A stretch of 64,000 nt of DNA, taken from Topomyia yanbarensis. Lineage: Eukaryota > Arthropoda > Insecta > Diptera > Culicidae. The stretch's first letter is position 1. Each line of letters opens with the position of its first letter. Shown here piece after piece: positions 43,790-54,839 of this stretch. Position numbers and translations under genes: made by a program. Location of the stretch: the NCBI RefSeq assembly GCF_030247195.1, contig NC_080672.1, positions 247,427,209-247,491,208 of the forward strand. Direction: 5' to 3'. Under the pieces are notes generated by a model. The model saw only the letters and a list, made by a program, of their open reading frames with translations. It did not search any database and was not told where the DNA came from.

Positions 43790-44540
43790 AACGATAACGG
43801 GCGAGACCCTTGAGGAAGTGGAGATGTTGACGGCAGAGACAATAGGCATCGTGGAAACCTGGATGGCTAACGTCCAGTTGCAGCTGGCTCACCATAAGAC
43901 CGAGGTAGTGCTGATCAGCAACCATCCATCCATCCAATCGATGCGTGCGCTGAAGCACCTGGGTGTGATTATCGACGATCGGTTAAATTACAACTGCCAT
44001 GTCGACTATGTATGTGAGAAGGCTACGAGGACAACTAACACATTGGCAAGGATTATGCCGAATCACCGAGGAGCAAGAGGCAGCACGAGACGTCTCCTGG
44101 CGGGTGTCTCATCCTCAATACTGAGGTATGGCGTACCGGCCTGGGTTGCTGCGTTGAACTCAAAGTGAAACCGGACGAAGTTGACAAGCACGTTTCGCCT
44201 AATGGCTGTTCTTGTCGCGAGTGCGTACAGAACGATATTGTTGGAGGCGGTATGCGTAATTGCTGGGATGATCCCCATCTGCATTACTCTGGCTGAGGAC
44301 GTGTAATGTTACCAGCGGAGAAATGCACATAATACAAGGATGCTGGCCCGAGCGGACTTGTGGCCAAGTGGCAGCAAGAGTGGGATAACACGGAGAAAGG
44401 AAGGTGGACCCAGCGACTCATCCCACATATGTCTGCTTGGGTAAATAGGAAGCATGTAGAGGTGAACTTCTATTTCACGCTGTTTTTGTCCGGGCATGGA
44501 TGCTTCCGGAATTACCTACATCGGTATGGACGCGCGCGTC
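43790..44540 (+). pseudogene. R1-clade LINE fragment (RT C-terminal region)
   Basis: Starts just after the FADD box, at ETLEEVEMLTAETI. Continues with LAHHKTEVVLIS, LKHLGVIIDDRLNY and RRLLAGVSSSILRYG. In-frame stops at 44166-44168 and 44304-44306, then a frameshift to KWQQEWDNTEKGRWTQRLIP and FLSGHGCFRNYLHRYG. Both ends are abrupt: a minisatellite on the left, BEL-2 gag on the right. It has no poly(A) or 3' UTR. Confidence 0.82.
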
Positions 44541-46222
44541 CGGACTGTCCGGACTCCGCCGCGGCTGAGATGGTCCAGTGCAGCATCTGAAAACTCTGGG
44601 AGCATTTCGGATGTGCCGGAGTAAATGAGCAGGTAAAGCAGCACAGTATCACATACACCTGCAAGCTGTGTGAGGCCAAGCAAGAACCGTTCATTGAGCA
44701 GCTTCTCAAGATTCCTTCGGGGGAAACACGTCCATTGAAGGGATCAAAAACGACGTCGGAAGCGGGCTCAAGAAGGGGAAAGAAGAATCCCGACCCGCCG
44801 AAGAGCACTACTTCAAGTGTCCGTGTGGCACTGTTAGAAGAAAAACTAAAGCTCGTCGAAGAAGAACTTCGACTGAAGGAATATGAGCTCTTGGAACAGA
44901 ACGAGATCAAGCAGCGGCAGCTGAAGGAAAAAGAGCGCCAGTTGGATGAAAAACGAAAGCTCGCCCAAGAGGAACGGGACCTACGTGAGCGCAAACTGAA
45001 GGAGGAGTTGGCACTAAAAAGGATGCAGCAACAAATTAGAAAGGAGTCCTTCGAAAAGCGGCAAGAAATCATCCGACAGCAGTTGCAAACGAGCAGCAGA
45101 GGTAGTTCGATTTCGGATATGGGAAACAAAGTGAAAAACTGGCTGAATTCCTCGGCAAATACTGGAGGATCGGAGGGAAGTCAAGATAACAACGGCGACG
45201 ATGATCAATCCGTCGATCCAGACGGCGAAGATGTTCTTGAAGACCCAGCAGACGATTATTCAGCTAGTCATATATCAGCACTCTCAAAGCACTCACATCA
45301 CCTCGAACTACCTCATCCTCCCGCACCACGCCCATCGAAACCCGTTCAGAAGCTGCATAACGTACCAGTTTCTCGCGTACACTCTCCTTTGCCGAACCAA
45401 ACGCTAACACAAGAGCAGAATGCCGCACGGCACATTTTGGGAAGGGACTTACCAACTTTTAACGGGAACCCAGAAGAGTGGCCGCACGTTATCAAGACCC
45501 TGCGCACGCTTTACGGAAGACCGGAGCTAATAATTCGATCGCTGATGAGCAAAATTCAGTACGTACCGGCCCCAAGGCACGGCCGGTTGGAAACGCTTAT
45601 CAGTTTTGGCCTCTCGGTTCAGAGCTTAGTGGATCATCTTAAAGCAGCTGGCCAGCAAAAACACCTGTCAAACCCGATGCTAATGCAGGATTTCGTTGAG
45701 AAGTTACCGGGCTCAATGCGATTGGATTGGGCCATCTACAAAAATAAAAGCCAACCAGCTAACCATGAAACGTTCGGTGCATTCATGTCCGGTCTGGTCA
45801 CCGCTGCGAGTGAGGTTTCCTTCGAGATTCCTGAACTAGAGACTGCTCTTAGACACGAAAAACGGAAGCCAAGAGAAACCGGTGTCATTCATACTCACTC
45901 CAATGAGCGAACTTCCGCAGTCGCAACTGGTAGTGCTTCTAATAACTTCAAATCTGGAAAGCCGTGCGGGGCATGTGGCCGTGTGGGTCATCGAGTGACG
46001 GACTGTCACCAGTTTAAAGGCGCAAGTTTGGACGAGCGTTGGAAACTGGTCTAGCAAAAAGGGTTTTGCAGAACCTACCTCAATAGTCATGGAAAACGGC
46101 CATGTAGGTCATGGAACGGGTGTGGAATTGAGGGGTGTCGCCAGAAACACCACACTCTCCTACATTGCTCATCCCCTCCCACCGAAAACGTAGGCGTATC
46201 GGCTAGTCACGTGTTTTGGTGA
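44541..46222 (+). pseudogene. BEL-2 gag with two in-frame stops
   Basis: An N-terminal PHD-like finger (AEMVQC, then LWEHFGCAGV, then ITYTCKLC) is interrupted by TGA 44588-44590. A long charged coiled coil follows (about 44810-45100, rich in E, K and R). Then DLPTFNGNPEEWP is joined directly to HVIKTLRTLYGRPE; in related gags a longer block separates these, so about 30-40 residues look lost in frame. A knuckle CGACGRVGHRVTDC comes next, then TAG 46052-46054, after which the same frame continues with RPCRSWNGCGIEGCRQKHH to TGA 46220-46222. Inactive. Confidence 0.82.
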
Positions 46223-46229
46223 CCTAAAA

Positions 46230-47626
46230 TAGCCACTCGTTCGCATCGTGCCTGTCGTTCTATCTAGCGACAGCAATCGACTAATCGACTAATTCGACGG
46301 GTCGAAGATCATACGGAACCACTCACACTTCAGTGTACCGGAAATGTAAAGCAGGTCGAGCCGAAGTCACAACGTGTGCAGGTTGATATCTCCGGTAAGG
46401 GATGTGGCGCTCAATACAAGCTCGTTGGCACTCGTACAGTTAGCCGCCTGTTTCTACCTTCCCAATCATTAAAATATGGAAATTTGGCCAAAAGCTTTCC
46501 CCATCTACGTGGTCTTCCGATGCAGGACTATGAACTGGTTCAGCCCAAGCTACTGATAGGTCTAGAAAATTTGAGGCTATGCGTTCCCCTGAAGCTGCGA
46601 GAAGGAGGACCTAGCGACCCAATTGGTGTAAAATGCCGGCTGGGATGGAGTATTTATGGATGCATACCTGACCAACCGTCGCAAACGGCTGTGGTAAATT
46701 TTCATGTTGGAGCAGTGTCTGACTCGGATCTGGAAATGAACGAGCAACTCCGCGATTTCTTCACTTTAGATAAAGCTGGTATTTCCCATTTGTGGGAGGT
46801 CCCTGTGTCCGACAATGACAAGCGTGCCAGGCAGGCAGTGGATACAACGAGGCGCGTATCGTTCGGATCTGGCTACGAAACCGGGTTGCTTTGGAGAACA
46901 AATAATCCAAATTTCCCAGACAGCTACCCAATGGCCTTGCGGCGACTAGAGGGGCTGGAACGAAAACTCCAAAAGGATCCGTCACTAGAGAAGCGAGTTC
47001 GTGAGCAAATTTATGAATACGAGCGTAAGGGCAATGCTCATAAAGCAAATCTGGAAGAACTGACATCCGTTGAATCCGGACGTGTATGGTACCTTCCCCT
47101 GGGTGTCGTTACTAACCCTAGAAAGCCAGAGAAGCTACGATTATTCTGGGACGCAGCAGCCAAAGTGGGTGATGTGTCCTTCAATTCAAAATTACTTAAA
47201 GGACCAGACCTCCTGACTTCTCTTCCGAGAGTTCTCTATCAGTTCCGTCAATATCCCGTTGTAGTGTGTGGAGACATCATGCAGATGTTCCATCAGATTA
47301 AAATACGAGCTCCCGATTGCCAGTCTCAGCGATTTCTGTTCCGAGAACGCCCATCAGACCACCCCCAAGTGTACGTGATGGATGTCGCAACATTCGGTTC
47401 CACCTGCTCGCCAGCATCAGCACAGTTCGTGAAAAATCTCAACGCTGACGAGATTGCCACTGAGTATCCACGAGCTGCCGTAGCCATCACGAACAACCAC
47501 TATGTTGACGACTACCTGGATAGCTTTGAGTCGGTCAACGAGGCGATCGCGTTGGTAAACGATGTTAAGCTGGTACACTCGAAAGGCACTTCCTGTCTAA
47601 CGAAACCGAAGTTCTGCAGAAAATAG
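46230..47626 (+). pseudogene. BEL-2 protease remnant and reverse transcriptase
   Basis: RIVPVVL (from 46242) is the start of the protease, but the D-S/D-G active-site region is absent. Sequence jumps to the downstream block (LTLQCTGNVKQV, VDISGKGCGAQYKL), implying a deletion. The reverse transcriptase is then open from 46268: LPLGVVTNPRKPEKLRLFWD, FNSKLLKGPDLLTSLPRVL, VVCGDIMQMFHQIKI and HYVDDYLDS (YVDD intact). The frame ends at 47624-47626 through a small frameshift; related sequence (ETDELEKKNLDLERG) goes on in another frame. Confidence 0.83.
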
Positions 47627-47639
47627 GAGAGACGGATGA

Positions 47640-48437
47640 GCTAGAGAAGAAGAACCTAGATCTGGAACGGGGGGAAAATCTGAGTCGGTCCCTGGAATGA
47701 ACTGGTTACCATACGAGGATGTGTTCGTGTACGCCCTGGGGTTAAGAGAAGAGCTGCAGTTTATTCTTCTCGATAATCATATCCCCACTAAACGAGAGAT
47801 AGCCCGGGTGGTCATGAGCTTGTTCGGTCCACTAGGATTTATTGCATTCTTCCTCGTGCACGGTAAAATCCTCCTTCAGGATATCTGGGCGAAAGGAACA
47901 GAGTGGGACCAGAAAGTACCGGATGAAATCAATGAACGCTGGCAACGATGGTCAAATCTTTTTCCGCAGTTGAACACTCTTCGTATACCGAGATGCTACT
48001 TCCGCTCACGCTACCTTTGGAGTGATTCTGGAACCGTACTTGCGTGGATTCGTTCACACGATCATAGGCGGTACAAGAAGTTTGTCGTTGTTCGCGTTGG
48101 CGAGATATTAACGACCACTGAGCAGAAAGAATGGATGTGGGTACCATCAAAACTGAACTTCGCCGATCTTGCAACCAAGTGGGGTAACGGCCCGCAGCTG
48201 AATATGAATAATGTCTGGTTCCAGGGACAGAGTTTTATCCATGCCTCCGCAGAAAGCTGGCCACGGCAACAGCCCATCAATCCTACGCAAGAAGAATTAC
48301 GACCAACTCAGTGCCACTTAGCTCATTTTGCCCCAATAATGAATTTCGCTCGTTTCGGCCAATGGACTAAAATGCACCGAGCAGCAGCATACGTGCTACG
48401 CTTTTTAGACAACATTTGTCGGAAAAAGGAAGGATAA
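47640..48437 (+). pseudogene. BEL-2 RT connection and RNase H remnant
   Basis: MNWLPYEDVFVYAL, PTKREIARVVMSLFGPLGFI and LLQDIWAKGTEWD match the region after the polymerase. IPRCYF is joined to LWSDSGTVLAWIRSHD: the RNase H core between them, including IPRLEL-type sequence, is missing in frame (on the order of 90 residues by comparison with BEL-1). Ends at TAA 48435-48437, with related sequence continuing in frame. Confidence 0.8.
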
Positions 48438-49966
48438 GTGTTGGAACGCAGCATCCTAACCAGCGACGAACTACGACGTGCAGAAGAAGCGCTATGGAAA
48501 GCAGCATAAGGAGAAATGTTTCCGGACGAAATCGCCGTTCTCGTCAAAACGCAAGGACCACCCGAACAGCGTCACCAAATCGTAGAAAGGTCCAGTGATA
48601 TTTACACTAAATGGCACCGACCGAAGCTAAGTTCCCTGTAATCCTCCCCAATCAACACCTAATTACCTTTTTAAATGTAGACTGGTTCCGTCGTCGCTAC
48701 CGCCACGCCAACCGAGAGACCATCTTCAACGAAATTAGCCAACGTTTTGAAATCCCGAAGCTGAGACGTCTGTTGGACAAAGTTGTGAGCAAATGTACAT
48801 GGTGTCGCATCCTGAAGGCTTCACCGATACCACATGCCATGGCCCCGCTTCGTGAGATGCGCTTGAAGGCTTTCGTTCAACCCTTCACATTTACTGGGGT
48901 GGATTACTTCGGTCCGGTGCTGGTTAAGGTAGGCAGAAGCAATGCCAAGCGATGGGTGGCCCTCTTCAACTGTCTCACCAGCAGAGCTACACACTTGGAG
49001 GTGGTACATTCATTGAGCACAGAATCGTGCATCATGGCGGTCCATAGTTTTGTATCGCGCCGCGGTATTCCGAAGGAGTTCTGGTCAGATAATGCGACTT
49101 GCTTCCAAGGCACGAGCAACGAGTTAAAGGCACACACCGAAGCAAACAAGACGCTAGTCGCGAAATTCACCACGGTGCAGACTACGTGGAAGTTCATCCC
49201 ACCAGCAACACCACGCATGGGCGGTGTGTGGAAAAGGCTTGTTCGCTCTGTTAAGGTAGCGACTGAGGCAGTGCTGAACGGTCCTCGTCGGCCAGACGAT
49301 GAGACACTCGAAAAGATCCTACTTGAAGCGGAATCAATGATAAACTCCAGGCCACTCACTTACATCCCTCTAGAACATGCAGATCAAGAATCGCTGACGC
49401 CTAACCATTTTTTGTTGGGAAACTCATCCGGCAGCAAATTCCTCCCAACGAAGGCGGTGGACTATCGTATGGCCCTTAGAAGCAGTTGGAAATTAGCCAG
49501 ATTCATCACCGAAGAGTTCTGGCGCAGGTGGCCGAAGGAATACCTTCCAGCTATCACACGCAGATGCAAATAGTTTCACGACGTTAAGGATCTGGAAATC
49601 GGCGATCTGGTCTTGGTGGTTGGTGGGACGACAAGGAACCAGTGGATTTGGGGACGGATTGAGACGACCATCCCAGGACGAGATGGCAGAGTGCGGCAAG
49701 CGTTGGTGCGAACCTCGAGGGGGATCATTCGAAGACCAGCCATGAAGCTGGCTGTGTTGGACGTCTTTGAAGAAAGTAAATCTGCTGCTCGCGTTCCGGA
49801 ACCTCACCTAGGTTTACGAGCGGGGGTATGTGCCGACAAAACCCCTCGTATTGGCAACGCTGCCCGACGCGGCGCAGCACCGGATGGTGGCACTGACGTA
49901 CGAGAACGTCAGTTGAGACAACGTAAGGGTGAAAAATCTGTACAGTCATTCGAAGAAGGATGGTGA
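48438..49966 (+). pseudogene. BEL-2 integrase
   Basis: After a short in-frame stretch (RSILTSDELRRAEEALWKAA) with stops, the integrase runs open from about 48611. It has the HHCC finger ([10 protein letters not shown] ... CTWCRI), core [34 protein letters not shown] and [18 protein letters not shown], then [13 protein letters not shown] at 49571-49573 stands where tryptophan is expected (just before [16 protein letters not shown]). The same frame then continues to TGA 49964-49966, so the stop is a single change. The three acidic core residues seem present. Confidence 0.85.
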
Positions 49967-50320
49967 ATTTGCCAGAAAGAAAAAAAATTATACTAATATT
50001 AATCTAGGTTTTATCAGTTCAGTTCTTCATCACAATTTATTAATAAAATCTCCAGATTCAATCCACACGTGTGGGACAGTAGCGACCTATTCCTTCCACT
50101 GGATTCTCACGGTCACCAAATTTGTAGGCATACTTTATACTAAATGTCACATGCAATCAATATTAATAAATTCTAATTATAGCTTAATATTTCTTTATTT
50201 CATCTTTGACGCTATGCGTCTACAGATTACAACTTAATCTAGGTTACACATCAACACATAAAATCAATTTCATGACAGAATTCATCTCGTTACAATAAAA
50301 ACATAAATAGAGAACAATGA
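49967..50320. other. 3' of BEL-2; LTR not identified
   Basis: AT-rich, non-coding. A 3' LTR would be expected here, but no partner copy upstream of gag was recognised. Confidence 0.4.
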
Positions 50321-50596
50321 TCACGTCGGCTCCCAGAGATCGAATTTCTCATAGAACTCTCTGAAGCAAATCCCTTTCGGCCACGTCGATGAAAACAGCG
50401 CTTTCTGCTTATATTGCATATCGATTCCCACTTTAAATGAAATGAACGGCATCGAAGATCCCTCCTTCCACACTGGAACAAGTTTCTTCACTGCGGCAGG
50501 GTTAACACCGAGCGAATCCTTAACCATTTCGGCGATATCATTTTCACTCACTGTATTTCTAATACGCGTAAAGAACAGCCAACACACATTAGACAC
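50321..50596 (-). pseudogene. C-terminal domain of a PHD-type LINE ORF1 (or derived gene)
   Basis: 91 codons, minus strand, ending in TAG/TGA-type stop at 50321. Reads NVCWLFFTRIRNTVSENDIA, then KKLVPVWKEGSS, FISFKVGID and TWPKGICFREFYEKFD. I associate the F-I-S-F-K-V-G and W-P-x-G-I-x-F-R-E-F pattern with the C-terminal domain of insect CR1-type ORF1 proteins that start with a PHD finger, such as the one at 53237-53797. No ATG and no clear splice acceptor is seen upstream. A stop lies in frame in the 15-mer at 50603-50617. Confidence 0.5.
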
Positions 50597-50602
50597 ATTC
50601 CA

Positions 50603-51022
50603 GCGTTAGGGGACAACGTTTGCACGCATCATGCAACTGTTAACAGCTCGTCGTTTGAAAAATACTACGATGTACGTAATTGAATACTTTGAAAGTCCTA
50701 ACACAACGTTAATGTTATGGGTTTGATGTTTTTCAGGTTGTCCTTTCATTCTGAGAGGTGAAAATGTCGCGTTAGGGGACAACAGCGCAAAAAATTGATT
50801 TTCCAACCTACAGTTGTATTTATCAAAAAACCTGCTCTGTCTCAAACTTTAGAGCATATATTTGTTCTAGAAATTTGATCATCGATAGTCACTGAACAAT
50901 ACTGTATACTTAGATTTTCGAGTTTTTAGGAAATTTTTTTCACGACCGCTGCGAACACTGCGTTAGGGGACAACACCAAAATGAACACAAACGGTCGCAT
51001 ATGAAGTGTTGTCCCCTAACGC
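50603..51022. repeat. 15-mer GCGTTAGGGGACAAC, four copies
   Basis: Exact copies at 50603-50617, 50769-50783 and 50960-50974 (+), and 51008-51022 (-). Sequence between them is not repeated. See also 52728 and 52897. Confidence 0.9.
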
Positions 51023-51303
51023 GACTGAAGAATTTGTTGAAGCTCAAACAAAGCGATGTATATTACCTCTGAACCTGTGAATAACTCAAAATAAAGATTT
51101 GAAATGCAAAACCAGATGTATTTCTAGTTTCACCTTCATGTGTTTTATTAAGAAATCAAATTAATATGAAATGAGAACAGGACACAACGCATACCACAGT
51201 GTGACCCGGTATAGAAGAGATTGTAGACCACAATCGCCACTTTCTAATGGATCGAAAAAGGTGGTTTCAAGTAGTTTTGGTAAGTTTAATATATTATTGA
51301 CAT

Positions 51304-51551
51304 CAGTGGCGGATCCAGGGGGAGGGTCTTGGGTGTCCGGACCCCCCCCCGAAAATTTTTAACATTTTGTGAATTTTTAAAAAAAATTCTTTTTTAAATT
51401 CATTCTAAGTTCAAAATCTTTGCAAATCAGATTTGATTACCAAAATTGATTTTGATTGAATGAGGGTATTACATATTACGTATTGAAAAATGAACATTTT
51501 AAAGTCGAAATTTTGGACCCCCTCCGAAATTTTTTTCTGGATCCGCTCCTG
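51304..51551. mobile_element. hAT-type MITE with perfect 8-bp target duplication
   Basis: Terminal repeats cagtggcggatccag (51304-51318) and ctggatccgctcctg (51537-51551). Flanked exactly by attgacat (51296-51303 and 51552-51559). 248 bp, non-coding; C-rich and G-rich subterminal runs. An 8-bp duplication with CAG ends is the hAT signature. Confidence 0.92.
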
Positions 51552-51559
51552 ATTGACAT

Positions 51560-52727
51560 AGGAAAATATATGAAATAAAATTAACTGTTTCTTAGGGTGA
51601 TTCAATTTTTTTTTATTTTGTTCACCAACTAAGTTTTTTTCATGTAAGCTTGGTGCACTGACTTTGTTTTTTGACCTTATAAAATCTAAAAAAAATAAAT
51701 TTAAAAAAATAAAATAAAATTGACTGGTGATTAAGGCAGATAAAATACGTCATAGGGTTGTTCAATATTTATTTTCTTGTTACGTTACAAATACACAAAT
51801 GTGACTCTGAAGCAATTCAACAAAGGAAAGACTGTCAAACGATTATACTCAGTCGATCAGTTATTATATTTACATTTTGTATATAATGTTGTCGCGAAAT
51901 ACGAGTAATACGGTTGAAAAAAAAATTTCGAAAGAGAATATCGCCCTTCCAGTTCATCCTCTGGCGTTTGCACAACTGTTTCTACTCATAGATCTGCAAA
52001 ACGATACTTATTAGTGATGATTGCGGAAATTAATCAAAATGTAGCCGTTTTACGCAATTTTTGGAAAAGAAGGGAAAGATCCACCTTTTTGATAATTTAG
52101 ATATATTAGAGTACAAAGAAATTCGTTTAAAAATTTCACGCAATTGCGGTCTTATGGCTGGCTTGTCATTAAATTATCTAAATAATAGAAAACTGGAGAA
52201 TTTCGTGAAATTGTATCTTTTATTAGCGAATTCTAAGAAATGCGCATCCTCAGGATTACAATTTGAATTTAACGTGCTATAAAAACATAAAAAACTGCAT
52301 TAAACTGCGATGTTTGGTTCATGCTGAAGAAAATCTATCCCAAAAAGACAAACCGGGTTAATTCCAAGTGGTCAATAATTATCCCGCTAATTTGAAAGAA
52401 TGTCACGACGAGTGAGTGTTATTTCCTATGACTAAATTCTTCCGCGCGCTCTCATACTTATTTGGTATTCTAATGCGTTTCATTCTATATCTTTGAAATC
52501 ACTTCGAACTCTGTTCTGAAATTGTTGATTTATCCTTAGATAGCTTATTTACTGATATATGTAATAAAAAACTTGATAATTTTTCGATATTATAAGGCTT
52601 TCCCCTTAATGGAACCGGCTGGCTGCCGTATTGCTGAAATAGGTTGGTTATATCTTTTATGTTCATATACTGTTCTGTAGGCTCTCAAAGTAACTCTGCA
52701 GAAAGATTTATCGTATTGCAACGGAAA
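51560..52727. other. no gene recognised
   Basis: AT-rich spacer within the PHD-ORF interval. The short plus-strand frame 52061-52282 has no motif. Confidence 0.5.
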
Positions 52728-52911
52728 GCGTTAGGGGACAACACTTCAGTGCACCCCTATGAAAGAACGATTCCAAAGCTTGTTATATACAAATAGCATA
52801 TTTTTAGAAAGGTATTGATGAGTACTAATAGCTTCTAAAAAGATGTCATACATAGCGTGCTTTGTTTTCATGAAAAATTGAAAAAACATGATATTTGCGT
52901 TAGGGGACAAC
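52728..52911. repeat. 15-mer GCGTTAGGGGACAAC, copies five and six
   Basis: Exact plus-strand copies at 52728-52742 and 52897-52911, 169 bp apart. The copy at 52728 and the inverted copy at 51008 share six more bases (acttca) 3' of the motif. Confidence 0.9.
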
Positions 52912-53236
52912 GCAGAAATGGTCAATTTTTGCCTCCCTTTTTTCCGACGATCAATTCACTCAATAAATCTGCGTCCGAAGATGAAATCTTTGTACAATAT
53001 GTGAACAATAAAATGGAATTTAAAATAATTCCAAATAAATTTTCTTACAAACCTGTCGGTGTGGTACGGAAAAATCAATTCAATTATTAAAAACGAGTCA
53101 TAAATGTATTATTGGTTTTCATTGACGACCGTCATGAAATTCTTTTAAAAAATTTCTATATATGTATGATTTGGGAGCCTTAAACCTACACCAACATATT
53201 TGAGAACAACTTTTACTTATATTAGCAGATTTATTT
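52912..53236. other. no gene recognised
   Basis: Plus-strand open frame to 53090 (SEDEIFVQYVNNKMEFK) is unassigned. Confidence 0.4.
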
Positions 53237-53797
53237 TCATGAGGTAAGCGATACAAGTGCGTGGAATGTGTCATTAGCAGAAATGCGATTCGGAGCTAAT
53301 GAATGCATGTCTGTCGATTCACTTTTTGAACCTTGTTTCAATTTGATCGATGAGAGCGGTGAAGACTGAGCCAGGGGTGCGATTTGTGAAGGTGCTAATA
53401 CGTCGAGATTCGTTCGAGCCAGTTCCATTATTGTTTCATTCATTGTTGTAACTTGAATCTTTAACTTGCATACTTCATCTAACAAATCCGATTCACACAC
53501 GTCGGTTTGGGATGCAGTGTTGACAGCGGAAGCAGCGACTGATCGGGCTGGATTGGAAGCAGAAGCTTCAGAAATCAGTTTTCTCTTGTTAATGAATGCT
53601 TCGAAACGGCGAACATCGCACATGATCACTGTGCATGGAGTACACATCCAAGCAATATTTCGGTGCCTATTACATCTGTCCAAATCATCAACCGTCAGTG
53701 CAACGCATTCGGCGTGATACTGTTCAGAACAAAAACCTTCGCAGGCGATAAAATTTTGGCCATACAAGATAGCAGCAAAGCATTTGCCACATTCCAT
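53237..53797 (-). CDS. PHD-finger ORF (LINE ORF1 N-terminus or derived gene)
   Basis: 186 codons from ATG 53797. Residues 3-55 form a complete C4HC3 PHD pattern: C3, C6, C19, C23, H28, C31, C52, C55 (MECGKC, IACEGFCSEQYHAEC, WMCTPC). A coiled coil follows (LDEVCKLKIQVTTMNETIME), then a serine-rich tail. PHD fingers of this kind open the ORF1 of insect CR1-type LINEs and some domesticated derivatives. The likely C-terminal domain lies 2.6 kb downstream at 50321-50596. Whether the spacer is an intron, an insertion or decay is not settled: a GT (ttgtatcg) is present at the 3' side, but no good acceptor is. Confidence 0.6.
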   Translation of the reverse strand: MECGKCFAAILYGQNFIACEGFCSEQYHAECVALTVDDLDRCNRHRNIAWMCTPCTVIMCDVRRFEAFINKRKLISEASASNPARSVAASAVNTASQTDVCESDLLDEVCKLKIQVTTMNETIMELARTNLDVLAPSQIAPLAQSSPLSSIKLKQGSKSESTDMHSLAPNRISANDTFHALVSLTS

Positions 53798-54544
53798 ATT
53801 TCACTAGCTTATTGTTTGCGTGGAGCGAGCTATACGGCAATGTCTCGTATACAACACCGTCAGATTGTTGTGATGGACAATAGATGCAATAACGACGACA
53901 GCTAGTTGAAACGAAAATCGTTTTAAAATCCTTTGATTTTCGTTGCTTGCTAAAAAATTCGCGATCCACCAACTCGGAAACACTTCATACAGCCACACAT
54001 GTACACTAATTTTCATGAAAACGGATTATACAAAAATTGAATTTGCTGTTGAGAGTTTGTGCAACCTATCCCCAAAAATGTAATGTTAAAATTTGTACTT
54101 GTTATTGCGAGTTCATACTCTGATAAGTCAACATTAAAAAAACCAAAGAGATCTTAATTCGAAACATTACTCTTGATATATTGATTACCTGTATTATCTA
54201 GCGCCCCTGGACATTTCAGGTTACTCAGTTCACAGAACTAACTTCTACAAAAGGATCGCTCATATGATAAAAGTTGAAAATATGGTGAAAAGCGTCAGTG
54301 TTATCTCATTTTCTCTTGGTGGCTAGGTAATTAGTTAATTTATCTCATGCAGAATATTGAATAATTTCTTTGTATAAAGAAAATCATGCAGACCAAATCT
54401 CAACCCATTAAACTTCAAGTGTACTCGGTAGCATATTACTATATGTGTAGAAAGAATGTGTTCAATTTCACATTCGTTTTATTCATATAGAACTGTTATT
54501 AAACTGCAAAGGAAAAATAAAATTTAATTTATTTGATGATCCCG
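53798..54544. other. no gene recognised
   Basis: Non-coding sequence upstream (minus strand) of the PHD ORF. I see no clear promoter element. Confidence 0.4.
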
Positions 54545-54728
54545 TTTTGAATCATGTAAAATAGTTGCTAGAAAAACAAACGACCTAAATGCTGCTGTTG
54601 AAAAATTAACTGGTTTCTCGTCTTTGCGTGTACGGTTTATTAGTGCGACGAAAAATCAGAGGTATTTTTTCAAAAGTAGCATTCGAATAAGTTTTCTAGC
54701 AACTATTTTGCATAATTCGAATCATGAT
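54545..54728. mobile_element. MITE with gaatcatgtaaaatagttgctagaaaaac ends
   Basis: About 33-bp arms: aaaatagttgctagaaaaac (to 54577) and gttttctagcaactattttg (from 54691), then the outer part gaatcatg on both sides. About 185 bp, no ORF. The core matches the repeats at 6640-6760 and 9808-9930. Confidence 0.75.
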
Positions 54729-54839
54729 GAACGTGACGATAAGCACAAACTAACATGTACCGAGTAAACTTGAGCCTTCAGCAAAGGTAGGGTACAATGG
54801 ACATATCTTCAAAGAGTTTATAACGGTGCGGCGGTGCAG

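Larger units (their letters stand above)
44541..49966 (+). mobile_element. BEL/Pao LTR retrotransposon 2 (internal region)
   Basis: Gag, protease remnant, reverse transcriptase, RNase H remnant and integrase lie in the usual BEL/Pao order on the plus strand. LTRs were not recognised on either side. At least four internal blocks are missing (capsid part, protease active site, RNase H core, integrase N-terminal link), while long stretches stay open. It is not closely similar to BEL-1. Confidence 0.85.

Noticed and set aside
43404..43849. Open frames of FRTEFRTK and ISHEISHG type over array 1
   Set aside because: Same minisatellite artefact as in the large array.
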